NCBI GenBank assembly: GCA_046341775.1
Contig: JBKDQQ010000123.1
Location: 1-64,000, forward strand
Length of the DNA: 64,000 nucleotides
DNA from: SXXH01 sp041165735
Lineage (GTDB): Bacteria > Planctomycetota > UBA1135 > GCA-002686595
Direction: 5' to 3'
The position numbers and the translations under genes are program-made. Under the pieces are notes generated by a model. That model was given only the letters and a program-made list of their open reading frames with translations. It searched no databases and was not told the origin of the DNA. Positions 17,789 to 26,214 of the stretch are shown piece after piece. Numbering within the stretch: position 1 is the first letter of the stretch; every line of letters begins with the position of its first letter.

Positions 17789-19263
17789 GCGAAGACCTCG
17801 GGAAGGTGCTCGGCGACGATCAGGGTGTGGCCTTCGTCTTCGCTGCCGCGGAACTCCACCGGCAAGCCGGCCTCGCGCCAGGCGAGGCTCGCTTGGCGCA
17901 CGCCGGCGTACGGCACGATCGCGTCGCGCGCGCCGGCGACGACGAGCAGGGGAGGCAGTGGCGTGGTGGGTGGCGCGCCGCGCGGCCCACCCGCGAAGCA
18001 CGCCACGGAAGCGAGCTTCGTCGCGCGCTCCTTGGCCAGGTTGGCCGCGAGTCCGGCGCCCATCGAGTGCCCGACGAGATGGATGCGAGCGCGATCGATC
18101 GCGTGGCAAGAGACGAGGGCGAGCAGCAGCTGGTCGAACTCCTCCGCTCGCAAGCCGCCCATGCCCGTGGCGGGCGCGGCGAGCAGGAAGCCCGCTTCGC
18201 CGGCGAGTCGCGCGAGGCGTCCCGCGCCGTAGGCCTCGAACCAATGATGCTCGTCCCCGCCGGCCCCATGCAGCGCGATCACGAGCGGCAGGGGCTCGTC
18301 GCCGGCCGCCTGGGGCGGCGCGAGCACGCGCAGGGGGATCGAACGCCCACCGCAACGCACCACGCGCCAGTGGTCGCCCACGCGGCGACGCAGGGGATCC
18401 TCGCCGCGCTCGAGCAGGGCGAGATCCGCTTGGAGTTCCGCTGCTTCCCGGCGCGGCGACAGCAGGATCGAAGCGGGCTGGTCGGGGTCGAGGCGATCTC
18501 GCAGGCGCCTGGCGCGCGCCTGCAGGCTGGCCTTGGCCTGTTCCAACGGGGGGCCATCCGGCTCCACCTTCGCGAGACGCTCGAGCAGGCCGGCCGAAGT
18601 GGCGGATGGGGCGCAGGGCAACCACTCGCAGTTCCAAAGTTCGCGCGCCGCCGACCGGCCGACGCGCAGCGTCACGCGCAGGTCCACCGGCGATTCGAGT
18701 TCAAGCGGCGGAAGGGCATGCAGGTCGCGGCCGATCTCGCCGTGGCGCACGCGCGCGATCCAGCCGGGCGATCCGTCGATGGGCGCTGCTTCGACCACCA
18801 CTTCCTCGTCGAATCCGGCGGGCAGGTCGTGGCCGTCGTGGTTGCGCGCGAGATGGAGCTGCAGGCGCGTCGCGCCGGGCGCGCGCCAGCGCCGATCGCA
18901 GACGAGCACCAAGGCGTCCGCGGCGCGCTCGCGCGCATCGGCGCGCAGCGGATCGATGGAGGCGACCATGGCGTCCAGGCGCTCCACGGCCGCGCCATGC
19001 GAGCCGAGGAAGAAGGCCAGCGTGAGCTGGTCGAACTCCGCGTTCGCACGCTCTCGACCGCCGCGTCCGTAGCCGTGGGCTTGCACGGCCTGCTCGAAGG
19101 CCAGGTAGGAGCGCGCCAGATCGGCGAGGGCCGGCTTGCGCTCGACCCGCGGCGCCACCGCGTCCTGCGCGCAAGGCGCCGGCGGCGCGAAGGCGCTCGC
19201 AGCGATCGACAACGCGCACGATGACGCCCAGGCTCGAGTGGCGCGACGAAGGGGGAGTCGCAT
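17764..19263 (-). CDS. Secreted alpha/beta hydrolase (esterase/PHB-depolymerase-like)
   Basis: A 499-residue protein. A Sec signal (residues 1-32, ending around APCAQDA) precedes about 260 residues of helical region without a recognised domain, then a C-terminal alpha/beta-hydrolase domain. The oxyanion-loop motif VIALHGAGGDEHHW, nucleophile elbow VGHSMGAGLA (Ser), the acid in AGARDAIVPYAG and His in DEGHTL form a complete catalytic triad. It probably cleaves an ester in the periplasm or outside the cell. The ATG at 19263 is directly followed by the basic n-region MRLPLRR. Its stop overlaps the truD start by 25 bp. The substrate is unknown. Confidence 0.83.
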   Translation of the reverse strand: MRLPLRRATRAWASSCALSIAASAFAPPAPCAQDAVAPRVERKPALADLARSYLAFEQAVQAHGYGRGGRERANAEFDQLTLAFFLGSHGAAVERLDAMVASIDPLRADARERAADALVLVCDRRWRAPGATRLQLHLARNHDGHDLPAGFDEEVVVEAAPIDGSPGWIARVRHGEIGRDLHALPPLELESPVDLRVTLRVGRSAARELWNCEWLPCAPSATSAGLLERLAKVEPDGPPLEQAKASLQARARRLRDRLDPDQPASILLSPRREAAELQADLALLERGEDPLRRRVGDHWRVVRCGGRSIPLRVLAPPQAAGDEPLPLVIALHGAGGDEHHWFEAYGAGRLARLAGEAGFLLAAPATGMGGLRAEEFDQLLLALVSCHAIDRARIHLVGHSMGAGLAANLAKERATKLASVACFAGGPRGAPPTTPLPPLLVVAGARDAIVPYAGVRQASLAWREAGLPVEFRGSEDEGHTLIVAEHLPEVFAWMRSKSR

Positions 19264-19342
19264 GGAGCCCACAGGATAGGCCCCCGGCGGGTGGGCGAGA
19301 AATGGTCCGGCGGTCGAAGGGCGGGAGCGCGGCAAGCCGTGC

Positions 19343-20311
19343 TCAGGCAGGCATGGGCTCGTGCCTGGCTTGCGCGCGCGTCCGGCCGCGCAGCCGATCG
19401 CGCAGGTCGGCGACCGAGCGCCAGCGCAAGGGCAGCTCGATGCCATCGACCACCAGCGGCCGCAGCGCCTCGTCCGAGCCTTTGTCCAGTCGTTCGCGGC
19501 GCACGAGCGAATGGGCGCCCGCGGACAGGCGTCCCGCGGCGGCGAGCAGGGCCGCGGCCGCGAGCTCCTCCACGAGCGTCCATGCGCCCTCGCGTCGCAA
19601 GTCGCGTGGTCGCGTCACCACCGCTCCGCTCGCGAAGACGACTGCAGCCCCGCGCAGCGGCTCGACGACGATGCGCGCCTGCTCGATGCGGATGCGCGCG
19701 TCGAGCCCCGTCGCGGTCGGGCGGCCCTCGCCAGCCTGCTCGATGTGGTGGCCCTGCGTGCCGACCAGCGCCGCCACCTGCGCGCAGGCGGGGCCGGCGC
19801 CGACGAGCTCCACGCGCAGCGCCGGCAGCGCCAAGGCGCGCGCCAGCAGCAGGTCGTGCACGACGACGTGATGGCGCCACGCGAACATCCGTTCCAGCTT
19901 GGAGCGCACCATCCATCCCGCGAGCCGGAGGCTGGCTGGTTCGAGCGGCAGGCGCCAGTCGATCTCGTCCGACAGGCGGCACGACTCGTCGTTCAAGGGC
20001 GCGAAGCGGTGGTGGTGCTCGAAGCTCGCGAAGGGTCCGCGCTCCTGGCGATCCACGAAGACCTCGCCGCGCACCGCCCGCCCATGGCGCGCCACCCAGC
20101 GCAGGCCGAAGGGCGGCAGGGCGAGCACCTTGGAGTCGCCCTCGAGGATCGTGCCGCGACTCGACACGAGCTTCACGGGATCGAAGGGCGGGACCAGGCG
20201 TTCGAAGGCCGAGGGGTGCGCGTGCCAGTCCCACGCCGCGAAGCACGAGGCGGGGAGCTCCACCTGGTGGACGGAGCGCGCGCGCGCCACGGGCGGTTCG
20301 CGGTCCGGCAT
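19343..20311 (-). CDS. SRPBCC domain fused to a reduced epimerase-like (TIGR01777/DUF1731-type) region
   Basis: A 322-residue protein. Residues 1-155 look like an SRPBCC ligand-binding fold (opening with an HQVELPAS strand, then FERLVPPFDPVK, FVDRQERGPFASFEHHHRF and a DEIDWRLPL strand), as in cell-division-inhibitor-type fusions. The C-terminal half starts LRVELVGAGPACAQVAALV, where an active epimerase would have a GASGLIG nucleotide-binding loop. The glycine pattern and the Y-x3-K motif are missing, although a DUF1731-like tail (LPLRWRSVADLRDRL) remains. I infer a degenerate epimerase module kept for a structural role. It ends 79 bp before the hydrolase start and begins 7 bp after the SDR stop, suggesting one operon. 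Confidence 0.65.
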   Translation of the reverse strand: MPDREPPVARARSVHQVELPASCFAAWDWHAHPSAFERLVPPFDPVKLVSSRGTILEGDSKVLALPPFGLRWVARHGRAVRGEVFVDRQERGPFASFEHHHRFAPLNDESCRLSDEIDWRLPLEPASLRLAGWMVRSKLERMFAWRHHVVVHDLLLARALALPALRVELVGAGPACAQVAALVGTQGHHIEQAGEGRPTATGLDARIRIEQARIVVEPLRGAAVVFASGAVVTRPRDLRREGAWTLVEELAAAALLAAAGRLSAGAHSLVRRERLDKGSDEALRPLVVDGIELPLRWRSVADLRDRLRGRTRAQARHEPMPA

Positions 20312-20318
20312 GGCGGGT

Positions 20319-21062
20319 TCAACCCTTGGCGCGCACGCGCGAGAGGCCGCCATCGACTCGCAGCACGGAACCGGTGATCCACGCGTTGCGCGGATCGAGC
20401 AGGAAGGCGGCCATGCGCGCCACGTCGTCGGCTTCGCCGATGCGGCCCGCGGCATGCAACGCGGTGGAGGCTTGCAGGGCCTGCGGCGAGGACACGAGGC
20501 GCGCGGCGAGCGGCGTGCGCACGAGTCCGGGCGCGACGACGTTCACGCGCAATCCGCGCGCGGCGTAGGTGGCGGCCGCGGCGCGAGCGAGGCCTTCGAC
20601 CGCGGCCTTGGCGGCGGCGATCGCCTCGTGGTTGGGCAGGCCGATGTCGGCCGCTCCGGAGCCGAAGAGCACGACGGAGCCGCCGTCCTTCATGTGCTTG
20701 CCCGCGGCTTGGACGCAGGCGAAGGCGGCCGTGGCGTTCTGGGCGATGGTCGCGGCCCACTCGGCTTCGCTGGTCAGGTGGGCCGGCTTGAGCAGGATGG
20801 ATCCCACGCAGCAGGCGATGCCGTCCAGCCTGCCCCAAGTTGTCAAGGCGGTTTGACAAGCGGCCTCGACCGCGGCGAAGGAGGATGCTTCGACCTCGAG
20901 GATCGCGCTGGATCCGGCGGGCAGTCCGGCTTGCAGGTCCGCCAAGGGCTGCAGGCGGCGCGCGCCCAGCACGAGCCGCGCGCCCTGGGACGCCAAGTCG
21001 CGCGCCAGCGCGGAACCGATGCCGCCGCTGGCGCCGAGGATCAGGTGTGTGGTGCCTTGCAT
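20319..21062 (-). CDS. SDR-family protein lacking the catalytic tyrosine
   Basis: A 247-residue classical SDR. The NAD(P)-binding GASGGIGSALA motif begins at residue 10, N-A-T replaces the usual NAG region, and the C-terminus has RVNVVAPGLVRTPLA and TGSVLRVDGGLS. The Y-x3-K pair is altered: residues 148-152 read I-A-A-A-K, so the catalytic Tyr is Ile while Lys152 and a nearby Ser135 remain. It is probably inactive as a standard dehydrogenase or uses altered chemistry. The ATG at 21062 fits the family start. A copy of the 18-bp palindrome lies in codons 69-74 and forces TGT, CAA and ACA codons. Confidence 0.82.
   Translation of the reverse strand: MQGTTHLILGASGGIGSALARDLASQGARLVLGARRLQPLADLQAGLPAGSSAILEVEASSFAAVEAACQTALTTWGRLDGIACCVGSILLKPAHLTSEAEWAATIAQNATAAFACVQAAGKHMKDGGSVVLFGSGAADIGLPNHEAIAAAKAAVEGLARAAAATYAARGLRVNVVAPGLVRTPLAARLVSSPQALQASTALHAAGRIGEADDVARMAAFLLDPRNAWITGSVLRVDGGLSRVRAKG
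20841..20858. repeat. Dispersed 18-bp palindrome, copy 2 (TGTCAA-GGCGGT-TTGACA)
   Basis: An exact and fully symmetric copy; the arms extend one further base on each side (TTGTCAA/TTGACAA). It lies inside the SDR gene. Confidence 0.75.
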
Positions 21063-21118
21063 GCCCGATCCGTACGCCTCGCGCGCGGCATCCGATGCGG
21101 ATGCCCGCGTCCGCGGAG

Positions 21119-22270
21119 CTAGAAGCGGGATTCCAAGCTGCCGGCGCGTCCGGTGACCTCGAGGTAGCCTTCGCCCGCGATCGCGCCCTCGGAGGCACCC
21201 CGCAGCGATACCGGCCCTTCCCAATAGATGGTGCCCGTCGAGGCCCGTCCGTCGATTTCGCAGTCTTGCGCCATGGCCGCGGCCTCCAGGGCGATGCCGT
21301 GAGCGGGCACGGCGAGCGACAAGCGCACGGGCCAGCGGCCCTTCGTGCGCGGACTCGTCCAGTGCGCGAGCTCCTCGATCGCGAAGTCCTCGCGCGCCAG
21401 GTGCACCACCCTCCCGTCGGGATGGACCAGGGTGCCGGACGACTGCGCCAGGACGCCGCCTTCCTTCGTCCGCAGGCGGTACAGCATGAGGTCCCGGCCG
21501 TCAGCCAATCGCAGCCCGAGCCAATCCCAGCCCACGACGCCCTCGCCGAGCTGCGACGAGCCCCACTCGTGGTCGAACCAGCACTCGCCCGCCAGCTTCG
21601 CCTCGCTCCATGCGCCATCGGGACGCAGGCGCCGCAGCACTCCGGTGGTCGCGAGGCGCGTGGCGCTCAAGTACATGGAAGCATTGCCGGGTTCGGGGCC
21701 CTTCCTCGAGGTGCCGTCCGCGCCATGGCGCGTCCACGGCCGCGCGGGAGCGCACGAAAGCTCCAGCTCGTAGCCTTCCTCGCGCGCGCCGGCCTTCACG
21801 CGGATCGTGCCGCCCTCGTCCATGGTCATCGACACGTCGTCGACCTTCGCATCGAGCAGCGCCGTCGAACCGCGCGCGAAGTCCAAGCCTTCGCGCCGCA
21901 CGCGTTCGACGTGGCGCAGCTTGCCCTCCGCGACGTCCAGCCAAGCGACATGCGCCGCCCAAGCGTGGCGGGCGCGCAGCGAGTCGTCCCCGGGCGCGGC
22001 GGGACGCGGATCGAGGCCCTGCCGGAAGATAGTCGCCTGCAATCCGTGGCGTCGCCCTTCCTCGTCCCGCACGAGTCCGGTCAGGTACCACCACTCGGTC
22101 CGCACCGCGGGATGCGAACCGTGGTCGCGCGGCAGCGCGAGCGCGACCGGCGCCTCGATGCGCGCCCATTCGGCTTCCCGCCCGGACGATCGGCGTTCAT
22201 CGAGGGCCGTTGCGCCCGCGAAGGCCACGGCAGGCGCGGCGAGGAGCAGCAGGAGGATTCGGATGTCCAT
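21119..22270 (-). CDS. AttH/CrtC-like lipocalin-domain protein of an ABC transporter operon
   Basis: A 383-residue exported protein with a signal peptide (residues 1-20, LLLLLAAPAVAFAG). Motifs HPAVRTEWWYLTG near the start and CWFDHEWGSSQLG in the second half define the AttH/CrtC hydroxyneurosporene-synthase-like double lipocalin family. The adjacent permease and ATPase make this an attEFGH-like arrangement, in which the lipocalin protein probably binds a hydrophobic ligand handled by the transporter. The ATG at 22270 is 7 bp after the permease stop. Carotenoid hydratase activity is not implied by this context. Confidence 0.82.
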   Translation of the reverse strand: MDIRILLLLLAAPAVAFAGATALDERRSSGREAEWARIEAPVALALPRDHGSHPAVRTEWWYLTGLVRDEEGRRHGLQATIFRQGLDPRPAAPGDDSLRARHAWAAHVAWLDVAEGKLRHVERVRREGLDFARGSTALLDAKVDDVSMTMDEGGTIRVKAGAREEGYELELSCAPARPWTRHGADGTSRKGPEPGNASMYLSATRLATTGVLRRLRPDGAWSEAKLAGECWFDHEWGSSQLGEGVVGWDWLGLRLADGRDLMLYRLRTKEGGVLAQSSGTLVHPDGRVVHLAREDFAIEELAHWTSPRTKGRWPVRLSLAVPAHGIALEAAAMAQDCEIDGRASTGTIYWEGPVSLRGASEGAIAGEGYLEVTGRAGSLESRF

Positions 22271-22277
22271 GGCAGCG

Positions 22278-24848
22278 TCACTCCTCGGCGAGCACCAGTC
22301 GTTCCCGTCCTGCCGTAGCGGCGCGCGAGGGAGGCAACGCCGCCACCACGCAAGCCACGGCCACCAACGCCATGGTCGAGGCCACTTGCCACCATGGCTG
22401 GACCAGTTCGAGCGTCCAACCGAAGGATTGCAAGTTGACCACGTCGACGAGCACGAGGCCGATGACGAGGCCCGCCACTGCGCCCGTTCCCGCGCCGAGC
22501 AATCCCAGCAAGGCGGCCTGCAGGCACACGCCGCCGACGATCTGCGCGCGCGACGCGCCGATGGCGGAGAGCAACGCCAGATCCTTGCGCCGCTCGGCCA
22601 CCAGCGCGTGCAGCACGACCAGCACCGCCACCAGCGCCACGACGGCCGACACGGCCTGCAACGCGCCGGTGATGGCGAAGGTGCGCTCGAAGACCTCGAG
22701 GACCTGGCTGCGCAGGTCCTTGACGAGGAGCACATCCACCTTGTGCGTGCCCGACAGGCGCGCCTGCAGCACCGCGCGGGTGTCCTGCGCCCCCGCGGCG
22801 TCGTCGAGGAAGATCGCCAGTTGCTGCGGGGAGTGTCCGGGATGGAGTGCGAGGAAGTCGGGCAGGTCCAGCGTGACCGTGCCGCGGCTGTCGCCGTAGT
22901 CGCGCACGACTCCGGCGATCCTGCGCGCGATGTCCCGGCCGCGCACCTGCACGTGAAGCAGGTCGCCGATCCCGAGCCCCGTGTGCGCGTGCAGCGCCTC
23001 GTTGACCAGCACCTCGCCGTGCTCGTGGGCTTGGGCCAGCACGGCGCGCTCATCGCGCCCGTCCTCGACGAGTTGCAGCGGGCCGCGCCGCGATCCGAGC
23101 CGGAAGTCGGCTCCGGCGAGCACGATGGCGCGGTCGCCGAGCGCGCCCTCGGAGACGTGGTAGGGCAGCACGGCGTCGCGACCGCAGATCTCGACGGCGA
23201 CGCGTTCGACATCGGCGTCGAGTCCGCCCAAGGGCACTCCCGTGGCGACCAGCGCGGGCCGCACGGACAGGTCGGCCTTGAGGCTCTCGTCGGTCCAAGC
23301 CACGACGCTCTGGCGGAAGCTCGTGACCATCACGGCGATGGACACCGACAGGCTCGTGGCGACGCCCACGGCGCCAGCGGCCCAGGCGGCGCGCCGGCGG
23401 CCGGCGGAGAGCGAGGCCAAGGCCAGCCGCAACGGAGGCAACCACGCCACGCGCCGGCCGAGGCGGCCGAGTCCGTCGACCAGGGGGCCTTGCAGCGCGA
23501 ACATCACGCCCAGCACGCACAAGGTCGACGCCAGCGCCCACAACGGCAACCCACGCCATGCCGGCAGGCGCATCAGTTCCACCGCGGCAAACCAGAAGCC
23601 AGCGGCCAGCCCGATCGAGAGGCGCAATCCGCGACCGGAGAGGAAGGAAGGCCGCTCGGCGCGCAAGGCCTGGATCGGCGGCACGCGCAGGATCTCGAAC
23701 AACGGCAGGATCGCGGCGAGGAAGGCCGCGCCCATCCCCAGCGCGGCGCCGATGGCGCCGTCGGTCCAATGCAGCACGATCTCGGATCGGGGCGCGCCAG
23801 GCACCACCGTGGCGTAGGTCTGGCGCATCGCGGGCAGGAACACCTGCGCGAGTTGCGCTCCGGCCAGGGTGCCCAGCAATCCACCCAGCGCTCCGAGCAG
23901 CGCCGCCTCCGCGAGCAGCGCGCTCGCCAGTTGCCGGCGCGAAGCGCCCAGCGACAAGAGCAGGGCGATGGTCGCCTTGCGTTGCACGACGGATGTGGCG
24001 AGCGTCGTGGCGACCAGCACCGCTCCCACGAGCAGCGAGATGCCCGAGAGGCTCGTGAGGTTGAATTCGAGGCTGCGCACCATGCCCGAGGTGCGCGCGG
24101 CGCGTTCGGCGGGACGGCGCGCGACCGCTCCCGCCGGAGCGAGTGCATCGATGCGCGCGCGCAGCTCCTCGGCGTCCACGCCCGGCCGCGGGACGAATTC
24201 GAGCCGGTCGATGCGCGCGTCGCCGCGCCAGGACTGGACCAGGGCGATGTCCGCCACGACCACCCGTTCGAGCGCGGATGCTTGCGCGGGCACGGGGAAG
24301 GTCGCGAGCAGGCGCGCGTCGTGGCGCCTCGAGCGCAGCACGAGGGGGACCGCATCGCCGGGCGAGAGACCGAGCCGACGCGCCAGGGGTTCGGACAGGC
24401 ACACGCCGTCCGCGGCGAGCAATCCCTGGAAGGCTGTCCAGTATTCTTGACTGCCGTCCGCGTCCGCGTCCTCGTCCTCGACGCGCAACGAACGCACATG
24501 GCGGTCGACGAGGGGATCGACGCCGAGCAAGCGCACCGCGTCGTCCAGACCCTCGAGCACGACCAGCTCCTCGACCACCGGCGCCACGACGGCGAGATCG
24601 GCGGTCGCCGCCTGCCGGCCCGCCTCGGCGGCCGACATGCCGCCCGGAGGCGCCAATTCCCATGCGGCCACTCCCGACACTTCCGCCACGCCCTCGACCA
24701 GGCTCGCCAGCGCCGCTCGCGACGCGGCCAAGGTGGACACCACCGCGGCGACGCCCGCGGCCACGCCCACGACCGTCGACAAGAAGCGCCACGGCCCGCG
24801 CTTCAGCGGTCGCAGGAACAGCGCCTGGAGCACCACCGATCCGATCAT
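22278..24848 (-). CDS. ABC transporter permease with two FtsX domains (AttF/G- or YbbP-like)
   Basis: An 856-residue inner-membrane protein. An N-terminal helix (about 22-40) is followed by a large periplasmic region, then a first FtsX-type helix bundle (SGISLLVGAVLVATTLATSV with QRKATIALLLSLGASRRQL), a second membrane block, another periplasmic region and a final FtsX bundle with ERRKDLALLSAIGASRAQI. The repeated R-K-x-x-x-A-L-L-x-x-x-G-A-S coupling-helix motif is what contacts the ATPase in MacB/LolCE-type transporters. The ATG at 24848 is 13 bp after the ATPase stop. It likely extracts or moves lipids or hydrophobic molecules with the AttH-like protein. A degenerate palindrome copy lies near 24435. 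Confidence 0.87.
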   Translation of the reverse strand: MIGSVVLQALFLRPLKRGPWRFLSTVVGVAAGVAAVVSTLAASRAALASLVEGVAEVSGVAAWELAPPGGMSAAEAGRQAATADLAVVAPVVEELVVLEGLDDAVRLLGVDPLVDRHVRSLRVEDEDADADGSQEYWTAFQGLLAADGVCLSEPLARRLGLSPGDAVPLVLRSRRHDARLLATFPVPAQASALERVVVADIALVQSWRGDARIDRLEFVPRPGVDAEELRARIDALAPAGAVARRPAERAARTSGMVRSLEFNLTSLSGISLLVGAVLVATTLATSVVQRKATIALLLSLGASRRQLASALLAEAALLGALGGLLGTLAGAQLAQVFLPAMRQTYATVVPGAPRSEIVLHWTDGAIGAALGMGAAFLAAILPLFEILRVPPIQALRAERPSFLSGRGLRLSIGLAAGFWFAAVELMRLPAWRGLPLWALASTLCVLGVMFALQGPLVDGLGRLGRRVAWLPPLRLALASLSAGRRRAAWAAGAVGVATSLSVSIAVMVTSFRQSVVAWTDESLKADLSVRPALVATGVPLGGLDADVERVAVEICGRDAVLPYHVSEGALGDRAIVLAGADFRLGSRRGPLQLVEDGRDERAVLAQAHEHGEVLVNEALHAHTGLGIGDLLHVQVRGRDIARRIAGVVRDYGDSRGTVTLDLPDFLALHPGHSPQQLAIFLDDAAGAQDTRAVLQARLSGTHKVDVLLVKDLRSQVLEVFERTFAITGALQAVSAVVALVAVLVVLHALVAERRKDLALLSAIGASRAQIVGGVCLQAALLGLLGAGTGAVAGLVIGLVLVDVVNLQSFGWTLELVQPWWQVASTMALVAVACVVAALPPSRAATAGRERLVLAEE
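24435..24452. repeat. Degenerate copy of the 18-bp palindrome (TGTCCA-GTATTC-TTGACT)
   Basis: Two differences from YGTCAA-N6-TTGACR: one arm base and one outer base. It lies inside the permease gene and is one of very few TTGAC words with a facing partner at the same spacing. Confidence 0.4.
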
Positions 24849-24861
24849 GTGCTCGCGCGCC

Positions 24862-25572
24862 TCAGGTCGCCGCGCCCGCGACGACGGATGGAGGCGCGAC
24901 CCGACCGTCCTTCAGGCGCACGACGCGGTCGGCTCGCGCGGCCAACGCGGCGTCGTGCGTCACGAGCAGGAGCGCCGAGCCGCTCTCCCGTCGCAACTGG
25001 TCGAGCAACTCGAGCACCGACGCGCCCGCCGCCGAGTCGAGGTTGCCCGTCGGCTCGTCGGCCAGCACGATGGCCGGCTTGTGGACCACGGCGCGCGCCA
25101 CCGCGGTGCGTTGCTGCTCCCCGCCGGACAACTCGCCGGGGTAGTGCGCGGCGCGCTTCTGCAGTCCGACGGCCTCGAGCAGCGCGCGCACGCGCGTCGC
25201 GTCGGATCGTCCGGCCAAGGCCAGTGGCAGGGCCACGTTCTCCTCGACCGTGAGGTGCGGCACGAGATGGAAGGACTGGAAGACGATCCCCACCACGCGG
25301 CGACGCAGATCGACGAGCTGGGCGTCGCCGGCCGCACGCAGGTCCAGCCCGCCGACGCGCACCGCGCCTTCGTCCGGACGATCGACGCCGGAAAGCAGGT
25401 TCAACAGCGTGCTCTTGCCGCAACCCGATGGACCGACGAGGGCGACGAATTCGCCGGGCAGCACCTCGAGGTCGACGCCCGCGAGGGCCACGACGGGCGC
25501 CTTGTCCTTGGCGTGGATCTTGGTGGCGCCGCGCACGAGGACGAGGGGCGCGGCGTTGGCGGTGGCGTGCAT
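24862..25572 (-). CDS. ABC transporter ATP-binding protein (LolD/MacB/AttE-like)
   Basis: A 236-residue nucleotide-binding subunit. Walker A is GPSGCGKST (residues about 45-53), the Q-loop is IVFQSFHLVPHLTV, the signature is LSGGEQQRTAVARA, Walker B is AIVLADEPTGNLDS and the H-loop LLLVTHD. The FHLVPHLTVEEN stretch is typical of the MacB/LolD clade that works with FtsX-type permeases. The ATG at 25572 starts MHATANAAPLVLV; a longer in-frame start at 25629 is less likely. It is the first gene of the minus-strand run, so its promoter should lie in the 89-bp divergent gap 25573-25661. Confidence 0.92.
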   Translation of the reverse strand: MHATANAAPLVLVRGATKIHAKDKAPVVALAGVDLEVLPGEFVALVGPSGCGKSTLLNLLSGVDRPDEGAVRVGGLDLRAAGDAQLVDLRRRVVGIVFQSFHLVPHLTVEENVALPLALAGRSDATRVRALLEAVGLQKRAAHYPGELSGGEQQRTAVARAVVHKPAIVLADEPTGNLDSAAGASVLELLDQLRRESGSALLLVTHDAALAARADRVVRLKDGRVAPPSVVAGAAT

Positions 25573-25661
25573 GGGAGCAGGCAGTCTGCTTGAGCCTACA
25601 GTCCGCTCCAAGCACCTTGGCGGATGCATCCGGGCGGGTCCTTTTGGCGTACGGATGCACG

Positions 25662-26198
25662 ATGAACATGGCTTCCGCCGCGGTGGACCTGCCGCCCCTC
25701 GTCGATGGCCTCCGGCGCCTGGTGCGCCACGAGGACGGCTGGCGCCTCGAGCGCACGCAGATCATCGCGCGGCCGCTGGCCGAGGTGTGGAGCTTCTTCG
25801 AGCGTCCCGAGAACCTCGAGGGCATCACTCCCGGGTTCCTGCGCTTCGAAATCCTCACGCCCAGCCCCGTGCCCATGCACAAGGACGCCTGGATCGACTA
25901 CAGGCTCAAGCTGCACGGCATCCCGGTGCGTTGGCGCACCCAGATCACGCGCCACGATCCGCCGCGCGCCTTCGTCGACGAGCAGAAGAGCGGACCTTTC
26001 GCGCGCTGGATCCATCTGCACGAGTTCCGCAGCCATCCGCGCGGCACCTGGATGCTCGATCGCGTCGACTACAAGGAACCGCTGGGGCCCTTGGGGACGA
26101 TCGCGCACCACCTGTACACGAAGGACCTCGTCGACCGCATCTTCGACCATCGGCGCGAAGCCGTGCGCCGGCGCCTCGAGGGCGCGGCGGGCTCGTAG
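25662..26198 (+). CDS. SRPBCC-family ligand-binding protein
   Basis: A 178-residue soluble protein. After a short leader the SRPBCC/polyketide-cyclase fold is visible: LERTQIIARPLAEVWSFFER (first strand and helix), LTPSPVPMHKDAWIDYRLKL, FVDEQKSGPFARWIHLHEF and the long C-terminal helix with FDHRREAVRRRLEG. The P-x-F-x-x-W-x-x-x-H-x-F pattern matches the family found next to SDR/epimerase genes. It is a lone plus-strand gene divergent from the ABC operon. The ATG at 25662 (or 25668, two codons later) is the start. The ligand is unknown. Confidence 0.78.
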   Translation: MNMASAAVDLPPLVDGLRRLVRHEDGWRLERTQIIARPLAEVWSFFERPENLEGITPGFLRFEILTPSPVPMHKDAWIDYRLKLHGIPVRWRTQITRHDPPRAFVDEQKSGPFARWIHLHEFRSHPRGTWMLDRVDYKEPLGPLGTIAHHLYTKDLVDRIFDHRREAVRRRLEGAAGS

Positions 26199-26214
26199 TA
26201 GGCGCCTCCCGGCG

